In this document: positions 42,211 to 51,405 of the stretch, piece by piece
Position numbering within the stretch: the first letter of the stretch is position 1
Layout: the number at the start of each line of letters is the position of its first letter
Source: Ruegeria sp. PrR005
GTDB lineage: Bacteria > Pseudomonadota > Alphaproteobacteria > Rhodobacterales > Rhodobacteraceae
Reading direction: 5' to 3'
Length of the DNA stretch: 64,000 nucleotides
Assembly (NCBI RefSeq): GCF_010500245.1
Contig: NZ_JAAGOX010000008.1
Span: 33,633 to 97,632 of the forward strand
Made by a program: the position numbers and the translations under genes
Notes under the pieces: model-generated
What the model saw: the letters and a program-made list of their open reading frames with translations, nothing else
Databases searched by the model: none
Told to the model about the DNA's origin: nothing

Positions 42211-42630
42211 TCAGCCGCGCGAGACCTTGATCTTCTGCGCCGCGGCCGGGGCCTCCTGGACCCGTTTTGGCACGCGGACGTGCAGCACGCCATCCTTCAT
42301 CCTGGCTTCCGCCTTGGCGCCTTCGGCATCCTCGGGCAGGCGGAACGAGCGGCGGAAGGCGCCATACTGGCGCTCGGAGAAATACCAGGTGTCACCCTTC
42401 TTCTCTTCATGGGTCTTCTTCTCGCCCCTTATGGTGACGACGCCATTCTCGACGGTCAGTTCGATGTCATTTTCCGAGACGCCGGGCAGTTCCATCGAGA
42501 TGTCATAGGCCGCGTCATTGCCTGAGGCTTCGGTCGCAGGGCTCAGCCAATCGGCCAGTTTTGCACCAAAGGTGCGGAACGGGTCATAGAGCGATGGCCA
42601 GAAGCCAGCGTGATCGGATTTTTCAACCAT
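42211..42630 (-). CDS. Small heat-shock protein, Hsp20/alpha-crystallin family
   Basis: This 139-residue chaperone starts at 42630 with a textbook AAGGAGG site. The alpha-crystallin domain is present: YDISMELPGVSENDIELTVE, then VVTIRGEKKTHEEKK, FSERQYGAFRRSFRLPEDAE and MKDGVLHVRVPK. It holds unfolding proteins in the cytoplasm during stress. It was the right-hand neighbour of the dispersed repeat before the Mu-like element inserted. A divergent nitroreductase gene begins 140 bp upstream. Confidence 0.94.
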   Translation of the reverse strand: MVEKSDHAGFWPSLYDPFRTFGAKLADWLSPATEASGNDAAYDISMELPGVSENDIELTVENGVVTIRGEKKTHEEKKGDTWYFSERQYGAFRRSFRLPEDAEGAKAEARMKDGVLHVRVPKRVQEAPAAAQKIKVSRG

Positions 42631-42770
42631 GGTCGGTCCTCCTTTTTCCGTTTGGTCCGAGTCTTGCACGGCGCGCGCCCGCGCGCCTTGATCCGGCGCA
42701 AATTCGCAGCGCGATCTTGCGCCTTTGCCGACCTGCCGCCATGGTGCGCGGCAACAAGGAGAAAGACGTG

Positions 42771-43439
42771 ATGACCCTGAGCGACCTCGACGATCTGCTG
42801 GCCGCCCGCCATTCCTGCCGGGCGTTCCGCGCCGACCCGGTGCCGCGCGCCGATATCGAGCGGATCGTGTCCACCGCGCGGCGGGTGCCGAGCTGGTGCA
42901 ACGCGCAGCCCTGGCAACTGGTGATCACCAGCGGCGCCGAGACCGACGCGTTCCGGGCGGCCCTGATGGAGGAAGTGCAGCGCGGTACAGCAAAGCCCGA
43001 CCTTGGCTTTCCCTCCGGCTATTCCGGTGTCTATCAGGACCGCCGGCGCACCTGCGGCTGGGCCTTGTACGAAGCGGTGGGCGTGGAGAAGGGCGACCGC
43101 GCCGGCTCGGCGGCGCAGATGATGAAGAATTTCTCGCTGTTCGACGCCCCCCATTGCGCCATCGTTTCCAGCCCGGCCGAACTGGGCGGCTATGGCGCGA
43201 TGGATTGCGGCGGTTTTGTCACCGCCTTCACGCTCGCGGCACAGGCGCTGGGGGTGGCGACCATCCCGCAGGCGGCGGTCGCCTCTTATGCACCGTTCCT
43301 GCACCGCTATTTCGGGATTGGCGAGGACCGGCTGATCCTCTGCGCCATCTCGTTTGGCTATTCCGACACCGGGCATCCGGCGAACGCGTTCCGGACGGAA
43401 CGTGCCCCCTTGGCCGAGTTCGTCGAATGGCGGGGCTGA
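42771..43439 (+). CDS. Nitroreductase family protein
   Basis: This 222-residue FMN-dependent protein has the family landmarks LLAARHSCRAFRADPVPRAD, STARRVPSWCNAQPWQLVI and LAAQALGVATIPQAAVASYA. Nitroreductases reduce nitro-aromatics, quinones or flavins with NAD(P)H. The ATG at 42771 follows AAGGAGA. Its end overlaps the kinase gene by 13 bp, so they are co-translated. Confidence 0.92.
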   Translation: MTLSDLDDLLAARHSCRAFRADPVPRADIERIVSTARRVPSWCNAQPWQLVITSGAETDAFRAALMEEVQRGTAKPDLGFPSGYSGVYQDRRRTCGWALYEAVGVEKGDRAGSAAQMMKNFSLFDAPHCAIVSSPAELGGYGAMDCGGFVTAFTLAAQALGVATIPQAAVASYAPFLHRYFGIGEDRLILCAISFGYSDTGHPANAFRTERAPLAEFVEWRG

Positions 43440-44341
43440 GCCGCCCCGCGATCCTGTGCTGTGGCGAGGCGGTGGCCGATCTTGTCCCCGCCACGCTGGC
43501 TGACGGCGGCGTGGGGTTTCGCCCGGTCGCTGGCGGTGCTGCCGTCAATTCCGCGATCGCCCTGGCCCGGCTGGGGGTTCCTGCCGGATTTGTCGGCGGG
43601 CTGTCGGGCGACCCGATGGGCCGGATGCTGCGCGCGCAGATGGAGGCTGCGGGGGTGAACCTGGCCCTGGCGCAGCGCCGAACGGAGCCCACGACACTGG
43701 CGCTCGCCCACTCTCTGCCGGATGGCACCCGGTTCGACCTCTATGACCAAGGCAGCGCAGGGCGTGTCTTTGACGATGCGCCCGAGATGCCTGAGAGGGT
43801 ACGGGCGCTGGTTTTTGGTGGCATCAGCCTGATCCACGATCCGGCCGCAACCACGTTCGAGGCGCTGGCGGCGCAGGCAACAGACGGATTGATCTGGCTC
43901 GACCTCAACATCCGGCCCGGGCTTGTCACCGACGCGGCCTCCTATCGCGCCCGGCTGAGCCGGTTGATGGCGCGGGCCGATGTGGTCAAACTGTCGGACG
44001 AGGACCTGCACTGGTGGGGAGAAGTGCCGGACCTGCGCCCCGGTCAGATGCTGATCATCAGCCATGGCGCGCGCGGCGCCACCGCGCGTCTGGGGGGAAC
44101 GGAAATCACACTGCCCGCTCCCAGCGTCGTGGTTGCCGATACGGTCGGCGCGGGCGATGTACTGAACGCGGGCTGTCTGGCCTGGCTCTGGCAGGCGGAC
44201 CTGCTGGAGACCCCGCTGAGCCTGGACCGGTCCGATCTCGAAGGGATGCTGACCCATGGCATCCGCGCCGCCGCGCTGAGCGTGACACGCCCCGGCGCGG
44301 CCGCCCCAACCCGGGAGGAACTGCTGACATGCGTGCCCTGA
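43427..44341 (+). CDS. PfkB-family sugar kinase
   Basis: This 304-residue kinase has the PfkB signatures [20 protein letters not shown] and [20 protein letters not shown] near the N-terminus, and the ATP/anion-hole site [20 protein letters not shown] near the C-terminus (most relatives have DTVGAGDSFxAG; here VLNAG). Fructokinase-type activity is likely but not certain. It overlaps the nitroreductase by 13 bp and the next gene (dtd) by 13 bp, making a tightly packed run. Confidence 0.9.
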   Translation: MAGLSRPAILCCGEAVADLVPATLADGGVGFRPVAGGAAVNSAIALARLGVPAGFVGGLSGDPMGRMLRAQMEAAGVNLALAQRRTEPTTLALAHSLPDGTRFDLYDQGSAGRVFDDAPEMPERVRALVFGGISLIHDPAATTFEALAAQATDGLIWLDLNIRPGLVTDAASYRARLSRLMARADVVKLSDEDLHWWGEVPDLRPGQMLIISHGARGATARLGGTEITLPAPSVVVADTVGAGDVLNAGCLAWLWQADLLETPLSLDRSDLEGMLTHGIRAAALSVTRPGAAAPTREELLTCVP

Positions 44342-44766
44342 TCCAACGTGTGGCCCATGCCTCGGTCACGGTCGAGGGTGAGAAGATCGGCCAGACCGGG
44401 CCGGGTCTGTTGATCCTGATCTGCTCCATGGCGGGCGACGGCGAGGCGCAGGCGGATCTGCTGGCCGCCAAGATCGCGCGCCTGCGCATCTTCAAGGACG
44501 AGGCGGGCAAGATGAACCGCTCGGTTCTGGATATCGGCGGCGGGGCGCTGGTGGTGAGCCAGTTCACCCTGGCCGCCGACACCTCGCGTGGGAACCGGCC
44601 GGGGTTCTCGACCGCAGCGCCGCCTGCCGAGGGCGAGCGGCTGTACCAGTATTTCGCCACGCAGCTTGCCGCGCAGGGCGTGCCGGTGGAAACCGGGCAG
44701 TTCGGCGCGGACATGAAGGTCGCGCTGCTCAACGATGGCCCCGTCACCATATGGATGGAAGCATGA
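44329..44766 (+). CDS. dtd: D-aminoacyl-tRNA deacylase
   Basis: This 145-residue enzyme removes D-amino acids wrongly charged to tRNA. It starts [20 protein letters not shown] and carries the two active-site signatures [20 protein letters not shown] and [14 protein letters not shown] (the cross-subunit GPVT motif). Length and motifs are complete. Overlaps on both sides (kinase and glycerate kinase) show that it is part of one transcript. Confidence 0.96.
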   Translation: MRALIQRVAHASVTVEGEKIGQTGPGLLILICSMAGDGEAQADLLAAKIARLRIFKDEAGKMNRSVLDIGGGALVVSQFTLAADTSRGNRPGFSTAAPPAEGERLYQYFATQLAAQGVPVETGQFGADMKVALLNDGPVTIWMEA

Positions 44767-45869
44767 TGACCGAAGAGGATATGGCGCGCGCGATCTGGCA
44801 GGCCGGGGTGGACGCGGTCGGAGGCTATGCCGCGACCGCCGCCGCGCTGGAGGACATGCCGCGCCCGGATCGCATACTGGCGGTGGGCAAGGCGGCGGCG
44901 AGCATGGCGCGGGCTGCGCTCGACCACTTCGGGCCAGTGCCCTGTCTGGTGGTGACCAAAGACGGGCATGGCGCCGACCTGCCGGGGACGGCCCAGTTGA
45001 TCGAAGCATCACATCCGGTGCCGGATGCGCGCAGCCTGGCCGGTGGCCGGGCGCTGCGGCAGGCGGTCGAGGCGATGGATGCGGGCAGTCACTTGTTGCT
45101 TCTGGTGTCGGGCGGGGCCTCGTCACTGGCCGAGGATCTGGTGGAAGGCAAGACGCTGGACGATCTGGCGGCGCTGAACCGGGCGATGCTGGCCGAGGGG
45201 CTGGACATCACCGCGATGAACGCGCGACGGCGGCAGATTTCCCGGATCAAGGGCGGCGGCCTGCTGGCCGCGTTCAAGGGCGCCCGGGCGGATGTGCTGG
45301 CGATTTCCGATGTGCCGGGCGACGATCTGATGGTGATCGGCTCGGGGATCGGGGCGCGGCCTGCCAACCCGGCCTTTCGGGGCGCGGCAAAGATCATCGC
45401 GTCGAACGCCATTGCAAGGGCAGCGGCGGCGGCCAGGGCGCGTGAGCTGGGTCTGGCGGTTCTGGGTGAGGAAGAGGCGCTGCACGACGATCTCTTCGTT
45501 TTAGCGGGCCAGATTGGTCCCCGCCTCTGCGCCCTGCCCGCCGGTGTGCTGGTGCTGGGCGGCGAGCCCACTGTGGTGCTGCCGCCCGATCCGGGCAGAG
45601 GCGGCCGCAACCAGGGGCTGGCGCTGGCGCTGGCACGCGAGATCGCCGGGCAGGAAAACCTGTGTGTTGTTGTCGGTGGCACCGACGGGACCGATGGCCC
45701 GACCGAGGCTGCGGGCGGTATCGTTACCGGCCAGACCTGGGGACCGGGCGCAGCCGAGGCGCTGGCCGCTGCCGACAGCGGCAGCTGGCTGGAGCGGCAC
45801 GGCGCCTTGCTGACAACCGGCCCAACCGGTACCAATGTGATGGACCTGCTGGTCGCAGTTCGCGCCTGA
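44763..45869 (+). CDS. Glycerate 2-kinase (DUF4147/MOFRL family)
   Basis: This 368-residue protein starts at the ATGA overlap with dtd. It contains the N-terminal DUF4147 region ([40 protein letters not shown]) and the C-terminal MOFRL region ([40 protein letters not shown]). Such proteins phosphorylate glycerate; many were once called hydroxypyruvate reductase. It is somewhat shorter than most relatives (about 420). Confidence 0.9.
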   Translation: MMTEEDMARAIWQAGVDAVGGYAATAAALEDMPRPDRILAVGKAAASMARAALDHFGPVPCLVVTKDGHGADLPGTAQLIEASHPVPDARSLAGGRALRQAVEAMDAGSHLLLLVSGGASSLAEDLVEGKTLDDLAALNRAMLAEGLDITAMNARRRQISRIKGGGLLAAFKGARADVLAISDVPGDDLMVIGSGIGARPANPAFRGAAKIIASNAIARAAAAARARELGLAVLGEEEALHDDLFVLAGQIGPRLCALPAGVLVLGGEPTVVLPPDPGRGGRNQGLALALAREIAGQENLCVVVGGTDGTDGPTEAAGGIVTGQTWGPGAAEALAAADSGSWLERHGALLTTGPTGTNVMDLLVAVRA

Positions 45870-45920
45870 ACGGTCGCAATCCTGCTCAGATTCCCGCGAC
45901 CGCTCTGAAAGAGTTCGGCC

Positions 45921-47915
45921 ATGACCACGACCAATGCGCTGCGCGAGATCGAAGAACTGGCTGACATGGGCATCACCCTGTCGGATGGCACGCGGCTGTC
46001 TGCCCGGGTGTGGCGCCCGGTTGACAGCGGCACCGACCCGGTGCCCGCGATCCTGGAATACCTGCCCTATCGCAAGCGCGACGGCACCTGTGCCCGCGAT
46101 GCGTTGACCCATCCCTGGATGGCCAAGCGCGGCTATGCCTGCATCCGCGTCGATATCCGCGGCAATGGCGACAGCCAGGGGGTGATGGAAGACGAGTACA
46201 CCCAGCAGGAACTGGATGACGCGGTCGAGGTGATCCACTGGCTGGCCGCGCAGCCCTGGTGCAGCGGGACGGTCGGCATGATGGGCATCAGCTGGGGCGG
46301 GTTCAACTCGCTCCAGGTCGCGGCGATGCAGCCCGACCCGCTGAAGGCGATCATCACGCTCTGCTCGACCGTGGACCGTTATGCCGAGGATATCCATTTC
46401 AAGGGCGGATGCCTGTTGAACGAAAACCTGGGCTGGGGCGCCACCATGTGGTGTTTCTCATCCCGCGCGCCCGACCCGGCGCTGGTGGGCGAGGCCTGGC
46501 GCGAGATGTGGTTGGAGCGGCTGCGGGCGCAACCTTTCCTGCCCGAGATTTGGTTGCAGCATCAGACGCGCGACGCCTATTGGCAGCATGGCTCGATCTG
46601 CGAGGATTTCATGGCGGTCAAAACGCCGACGCTGGCGATCAGCGGCTGGGGTGACAGTTACATGAACACGGTGCCGCAGCTGGTCGACAATCTGCAAACG
46701 GTGGTCAAGGGGATCAACGGGCCGTGGATCCACAAGTACCCGCATTTCGCCATCCCCGGCCCCCGCATCGGGTTCCTGCAAGAGGCGCTGCGCTGGTGGG
46801 ACCGCTGGCTGAAGGGGGTAGAGAACGGCGTCGAGGATGAGCCCGATTACCGCGCCTACGTGATGGACGGGATCGCGCCCGAGACAAAGAGCCTCTTCCG
46901 TCCTGGGCGATGGATCGCGGAACAGGCGGGCTCCACCCGCCACCTGCCGGTGGAGACGCTGCATCTGACCGACAACGGGTTGGGGGCCAAAGGATCGCTG
47001 ACCGCCCAGGTCAGCACCCCCTTGCATGCAGGCATGGATTGCGGCGAATACGGGTCGTTCTTTGCCGGGCCGGAACTGCCCGGCGACCAGCGGCTGGACG
47101 ATGCGCTGTCGGTGACCTTCGACAGCGCCCCCCTGCCCCAGCGGATGGATATCGTCGGCGCCCCGCGTATCCGGCTGCGGCTGAGTTCCGACAAGCCGCA
47201 GGCGCAGATCGCGGTGCGGCTGAACCATGTGCTGCCCGATGGCACCTCAGCCCGGATCACCTGGGGCGTGCTGAACCTGACCCATCGCGACAGCCATGCG
47301 GCGCCGCAGGTGCTGGAGCCCGGGCGAGTCTATGACATCACCTTTGACCTCGACCATATCGGATATCGCGTGCCCGCCGGGCACCGGCTCAGAGTGGCGG
47401 TGTCGTCCTCCTACTGGCCGATGATCTGGCCCTCGCCCGAACGGACCTGCCTGACACTGCACGAGGCCGCCATCGACCTGCCACAGCGTCCGGCGGGCGA
47501 GGCCGACGAATGGGTGTTCCCACCCGAAGACGCGGACCCGCCCTGGGACATCCGCACCCTGCGCGAGGCATCGAACATCCGCCGGACCGAGATCGACAAG
47601 GCCAGCGGTGAAGTCCGCCTGATCATCGTCGATGACAGCGGTCTGGTCGAAGATGTGAACCATGGTGCCGTTTCCGGCACCATCGCGCGGGAAACCTGGG
47701 TGATTCACCCCGATGACCCACTCTCGGCCCGCGGATCCTGTCACTGGACCAGCGAAACCGGGCGTGGCGACCTCAGGCTGAGAACGGAAACGACCTGCGA
47801 AATGTGGTCGGATGCGGAGTATTTCCACCTCAAATCGGGCATTTCCGCATTCGAAAACGACACGCTATTGTATCAAAACGACAAGGTTTCACGAATCAGG
47901 CGCAACATGGCCTGA
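45921..47915 (+). CDS. CocE/NonD family hydrolase (X-Pro dipeptidyl-peptidase S15 type)
   Basis: This 664-residue alpha/beta hydrolase has the S15-type start DGTRLSARVWRPVDSGTDPV, RGNGDSQGVMEDEYTQQELD and the nucleophile elbow MMGISWGGFNSL (Ser at about residue 124). The C-terminal beta-jelly-roll domain ends the family unit (VPAGHRLRVAVSSSYWPMIW). Relatives hydrolyse X-Pro peptides, cocaine-like esters or beta-lactams. It precedes a dipeptide-type ABC importer by 122 bp on the same strand, so imported peptides are plausible substrates. Confidence 0.92.
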   Translation: MTTTNALREIEELADMGITLSDGTRLSARVWRPVDSGTDPVPAILEYLPYRKRDGTCARDALTHPWMAKRGYACIRVDIRGNGDSQGVMEDEYTQQELDDAVEVIHWLAAQPWCSGTVGMMGISWGGFNSLQVAAMQPDPLKAIITLCSTVDRYAEDIHFKGGCLLNENLGWGATMWCFSSRAPDPALVGEAWREMWLERLRAQPFLPEIWLQHQTRDAYWQHGSICEDFMAVKTPTLAISGWGDSYMNTVPQLVDNLQTVVKGINGPWIHKYPHFAIPGPRIGFLQEALRWWDRWLKGVENGVEDEPDYRAYVMDGIAPETKSLFRPGRWIAEQAGSTRHLPVETLHLTDNGLGAKGSLTAQVSTPLHAGMDCGEYGSFFAGPELPGDQRLDDALSVTFDSAPLPQRMDIVGAPRIRLRLSSDKPQAQIAVRLNHVLPDGTSARITWGVLNLTHRDSHAAPQVLEPGRVYDITFDLDHIGYRVPAGHRLRVAVSSSYWPMIWPSPERTCLTLHEAAIDLPQRPAGEADEWVFPPEDADPPWDIRTLREASNIRRTEIDKASGEVRLIIVDDSGLVEDVNHGAVSGTIARETWVIHPDDPLSARGSCHWTSETGRGDLRLRTETTCEMWSDAEYFHLKSGISAFENDTLLYQNDKVSRIRRNMA

Positions 47916-48037
47916 AGGACGAGGGAATGGCGAGAGGACATTCACGCTTGCCCAGTCCGACGAAATACGCAAACGTTGATTCACCAGTCAACAAAAACGG
48001 CGCGCAAAGCGCCCAACCACTCAACCGGGAGACTTCG

Positions 48038-49621
48038 ATGAAGGAACAACTAGATTTCATGGCCGGCCGCGTGACCGCAGGCCAGATGACCCGCCGCGAA
48101 TTCATGGGCAAGGCCGCCGCATTGGGCGTGTCGGCCGCCGTGGCCAGCTCGATCTTTGCACAGGCGGCTCGGGCCTCGGAACCCAAGCGCGGCGGCGTGG
48201 TCAAGCTTGGCTCGGTCGGCGGTGAATCGACCAACTCGCTCGATCCGGCAACCTATGCCAGCCAGGTCCCCTATCACAACGGCAACCAGTTCGGCGACAC
48301 GCTGGTGCAGGTGGCCGCCGACGGTACGATCGAGAACCGCCTGGCCGAAAGCGTCGAGGCCAGCGCCGACGCCAAGACCTGGACCTTCAAGATCCGCCAG
48401 GGCGTCGAATTCCACAACGGCAAGACGATGACCGCCGAGGACGTACTGAAGACGATGCAGCGCCATTCGAATGAGGATTCGAAGTCCGGTGCTCTTGGCA
48501 TCATGAAGGGCATCGAGTCGATGAAGGTCGACGGCGACTACTTCCACGTTACCCTGGGCGACGCCAACGCCGACCTTCCCTATCTGATGGCCGACTATCA
48601 CCTGATCATCCAGCCCGATGGCGGCATGGACGATCCGGGCGCGGGCATCGGCACCGGCCCCTACAAGATGGACGTGAACGAGCCGGGCGTGCGCCATGTC
48701 TATTCGAAATTTGCCAACTACTGGGCAGATGACGCCTATTTCGACGGTGTCGAGATCCTTGTCATCAACGATGCCACCGCACGGACCGCAGCACTTCAGT
48801 CGGGCCAGGTACACATCATCAACCGCGTCGAGCCCAAGGTCGCGGGCCTCTTGAGCCGCGCACCGAACCTGACCGTGCATTCGACCCCGGGCCGCGGCCA
48901 CTATGTGTTCATCATGCATGTGGACAAGGCGCCGTTCGACAACAACGACCTGCGCATGGCGCTGAAGCATGCGATCAACCGCGAGGAACTGGTCGAGAAG
49001 ATCCTGCGCGGCTATGGCTCGGTGGGCAATGACATGCCGATCAACGCGGCCTACCCGCTGTTCGACAGTGCGATCCCGCAGCGGACCTATGACGCGGCCA
49101 AGGCGGCGGAATACTACAAGGCATCCGGTCACGATGGCTCGCCCATCGAGCTGCGCGTGTCCGATGTGGCCTTCCCCGGTGCCGTCGACGCAGCCGCGCT
49201 GTTCCAGCAGACCGCAGCAGCCGCCGGCATCCCGCTGGAGATCAAGCGCGAGCCCGGCGACGGCTACTGGTCCGAAGTCTGGAACGTGCAACCGTTCTGC
49301 GCCTCGTATTGGGGCGGGCGTCCGGTGCAGGACCAGATGTACTCGACCGCGTACCTGTCAACGGCCGACTGGAACGACACCAAGTTCAAGAACGCCGATT
49401 TCGACGCGATGCTGCTGCAGGCACGCGCCGAACTGGATCCGGCCAAGCGCAAGGAGATCTATTCCAAGATGGGAATGTTGCTGCGCGACACCGGTGGCCT
49501 GATCTGCCCGATGTTCAACGATTTCGTCGATGCCACCAGCAATACGCTGGCCGGCTGGGAAACCGATCCCAACGGCGAATTGATGAGCGGTCAGATCACC
49601 CGCAAAATGTGGTTTGCCTGA
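48038..49621 (+). CDS. ABC importer substrate-binding protein (family 5) with Tat signal
   Basis: This 527-residue protein starts at 48038 (GGGAG site). Residues ~15-45 form a twin-arginine signal: GQMTRREFMGKAAALGVSAA then VASSIFAQAARAS. The mature domain begins PKRGGVVKLGSVGGESTNSL and follows the SBP_bac_5 pattern, with TWTFKIRQGVEFHNGKTMTA and AEDVLKTMQRH. It binds a peptide or similar solute in the periplasm. Tat export means that it folds before crossing, using the TatABC at 7.3-8.9 kb. Confidence 0.93.
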   Translation: MKEQLDFMAGRVTAGQMTRREFMGKAAALGVSAAVASSIFAQAARASEPKRGGVVKLGSVGGESTNSLDPATYASQVPYHNGNQFGDTLVQVAADGTIENRLAESVEASADAKTWTFKIRQGVEFHNGKTMTAEDVLKTMQRHSNEDSKSGALGIMKGIESMKVDGDYFHVTLGDANADLPYLMADYHLIIQPDGGMDDPGAGIGTGPYKMDVNEPGVRHVYSKFANYWADDAYFDGVEILVINDATARTAALQSGQVHIINRVEPKVAGLLSRAPNLTVHSTPGRGHYVFIMHVDKAPFDNNDLRMALKHAINREELVEKILRGYGSVGNDMPINAAYPLFDSAIPQRTYDAAKAAEYYKASGHDGSPIELRVSDVAFPGAVDAAALFQQTAAAAGIPLEIKREPGDGYWSEVWNVQPFCASYWGGRPVQDQMYSTAYLSTADWNDTKFKNADFDAMLLQARAELDPAKRKEIYSKMGMLLRDTGGLICPMFNDFVDATSNTLAGWETDPNGELMSGQITRKMWFA

Positions 49622-49636
49622 TCCGGGTCCGGCAGC

Positions 49637-50593
49637 ATGCACCCGATCGTGAAACTTGTGTCCCAGCGCCTTGCGCTGGGACTCATGCTCCTCTTTGGCG
49701 CTTCGGCCCTGATTTTCGGCCTGACCGAAGCGCTTCCCGGAGACGCCGCGCAAGCCGTCCTGGGTCAATCCGCAACCCCCGAGTCCCTGGCGAACCTGCG
49801 CGAGGAAATGGGCCTCGACCGTCCTGCGCTGACGCGCTACTTCGAATGGCTGGGCGGCATTCTGCAAGGCGATCTGGGCAAATCGCTGACCAACAAGCTC
49901 GACATCGCTGAATCGGTCGGCGGCCGTCTGGGCAACACGCTTTTCCTCGCCTTCTGGGCCGCCATCGTGTCGGTGCCGCTGGCGATTTTCCTGGGTCTAC
50001 TCGCTGTGCGCTATCGCAACCGCTGGCCCGACAAGGTGATCTCGGCGGTGACGCTGACCACCATTTCCATCCCCGAATTCCTGATCGGCTACGTTCTGGT
50101 CTATTTCGTCGCTGTGAAGCTGGGCATGTTCTCGCCGCTGGCGATGATCAATGACAGCATGAGCCTGGGGCAGAAGCTGAACGCCATCGCCCTGCCGGTG
50201 ATCGTGCTGACCATGGTGGTGCTGGCGCATATGATGCGGATGACCCGCGCCGCGATCCTGAACGTGATGCAATCGGCCTATATCGAAACTGCCGAGTTGA
50301 AGGGGTTGACCAACTTCAAGATCATTTATCGCCACGCCTTTCCCAACGCGATCGCGCCGATCGTCAACGTGGTGATGCTGAACCTCGCCTATCTGGTGGT
50401 GGGCGTCGTGGTGGTCGAGGTGGTGTTCGTCTATCCCGGCATGGGGCAGTATCTGGTCGATCACGTGACCAAGCGTGACGTGCCGGTTGTGCTGGCCTGC
50501 GGGGTCATCTTTGCCGCGATCTATATCGGCCTGAACATGGTCGCCGATATCGTTGCCATTCTGGCCAATCCCAGACTGAGGCATCCGAAATGA
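49637..50593 (+). CDS. ABC importer permease, DppB type
   Basis: This 318-residue protein has six membrane helices and the usual DppB start (QRLALGLMLLFGASALIFGL, TEALPGDAAQAVLGQSATPE). The EAA-type loop is AYIETAELKGLTNFKIIYRH, then AFPNAIAPIVNVVMLNLAYL. It forms half of the membrane channel. The gap to the binding-protein gene is 15 bp and its stop overlaps the next permease start by 4 bp. Confidence 0.94.
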   Translation: MHPIVKLVSQRLALGLMLLFGASALIFGLTEALPGDAAQAVLGQSATPESLANLREEMGLDRPALTRYFEWLGGILQGDLGKSLTNKLDIAESVGGRLGNTLFLAFWAAIVSVPLAIFLGLLAVRYRNRWPDKVISAVTLTTISIPEFLIGYVLVYFVAVKLGMFSPLAMINDSMSLGQKLNAIALPVIVLTMVVLAHMMRMTRAAILNVMQSAYIETAELKGLTNFKIIYRHAFPNAIAPIVNVVMLNLAYLVVGVVVVEVVFVYPGMGQYLVDHVTKRDVPVVLACGVIFAAIYIGLNMVADIVAILANPRLRHPK

Positions 50594-51405
50594 AGAACAT
50601 TCCAATTTCCGCCGCCATCGGCCTTTTCCTGACGGCAATGTATTTCATCGGGGCGATCTTTGCCCCGCTTCTGGCCCCCTATGGCATGGCCGAGGTGGTG
50701 GGCGATGTGTGGGAGCCGTCGAGCAGCGAGTATCTGCTGGGCACCGACAATATCGGCCGCGACCTGCTGAGCCGGATGATCTATGGCGGGCGCACCACCA
50801 TCTTTGTCGCCACCATGGCCACCATCCTCAGCTTTACCACCGGGTCGATCCTGGGCTTTCTGGCCGCCGTGCTGGGCGGCTGGGCCGATCAGTTTATGTC
50901 GCGCACGGTCGATCTGATCATGTCGATCCCCTCGCTGATCACCGCCCTGGTGGTGCTGGCCATGGTGCCTGTGACCATTCCCGTGCTGATCCTGGTGATG
51001 GGCTTTCTCGACGCCACCCGCGTCTATCGCCTGGCCCGCGCCGTGGCAGTCGACATCAACGTGATGGATTATGTCGAGGCCGCCAAGCTGCGCGGCGAAG
51101 GCCGTGTCTGGGTGATCTTTCGCGAGATCCTGCCTAACGCCCTGTCACCGCTGGTGGCCGAGCTGGGCCTGCGCTTCATCTTCATGGTGCTGTTCATCTC
51201 GACCCTGTCGTTCCTGGGCCTGGGCGTGCAACCGCCGCTGGCCGATTGGGGCGGCATCGTGAAAGAGAACAAGGATGGCATCGTTTATGGCATCGGCGCG
51301 GCGCTTTATCCGGCCGTGGCCATCGCCACCCTGGCCATCTCGGTCAACCTGGTGGCCGACTGGGTGCTGAACCGCACCACATCGCTGAAAGGAGGCCGGG
51401 GATGA
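50590..51405 (+). CDS. ABC importer permease, DppC type
   Basis: This 271-residue membrane protein has the DppC landmarks LLGTDNIGRDLLSRMIYGGR, LGGWADQFMSRTVDLIMSIP and the EAA loop MDYVEAAKLRGEGRVWVIFR. It pairs with the DppB-type subunit. It overlaps the previous gene by 4 bp and the ATPase gene by 4 bp. Confidence 0.94.
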   Translation: MKNIPISAAIGLFLTAMYFIGAIFAPLLAPYGMAEVVGDVWEPSSSEYLLGTDNIGRDLLSRMIYGGRTTIFVATMATILSFTTGSILGFLAAVLGGWADQFMSRTVDLIMSIPSLITALVVLAMVPVTIPVLILVMGFLDATRVYRLARAVAVDINVMDYVEAAKLRGEGRVWVIFREILPNALSPLVAELGLRFIFMVLFISTLSFLGLGVQPPLADWGGIVKENKDGIVYGIGAALYPAVAIATLAISVNLVADWVLNRTTSLKGGRG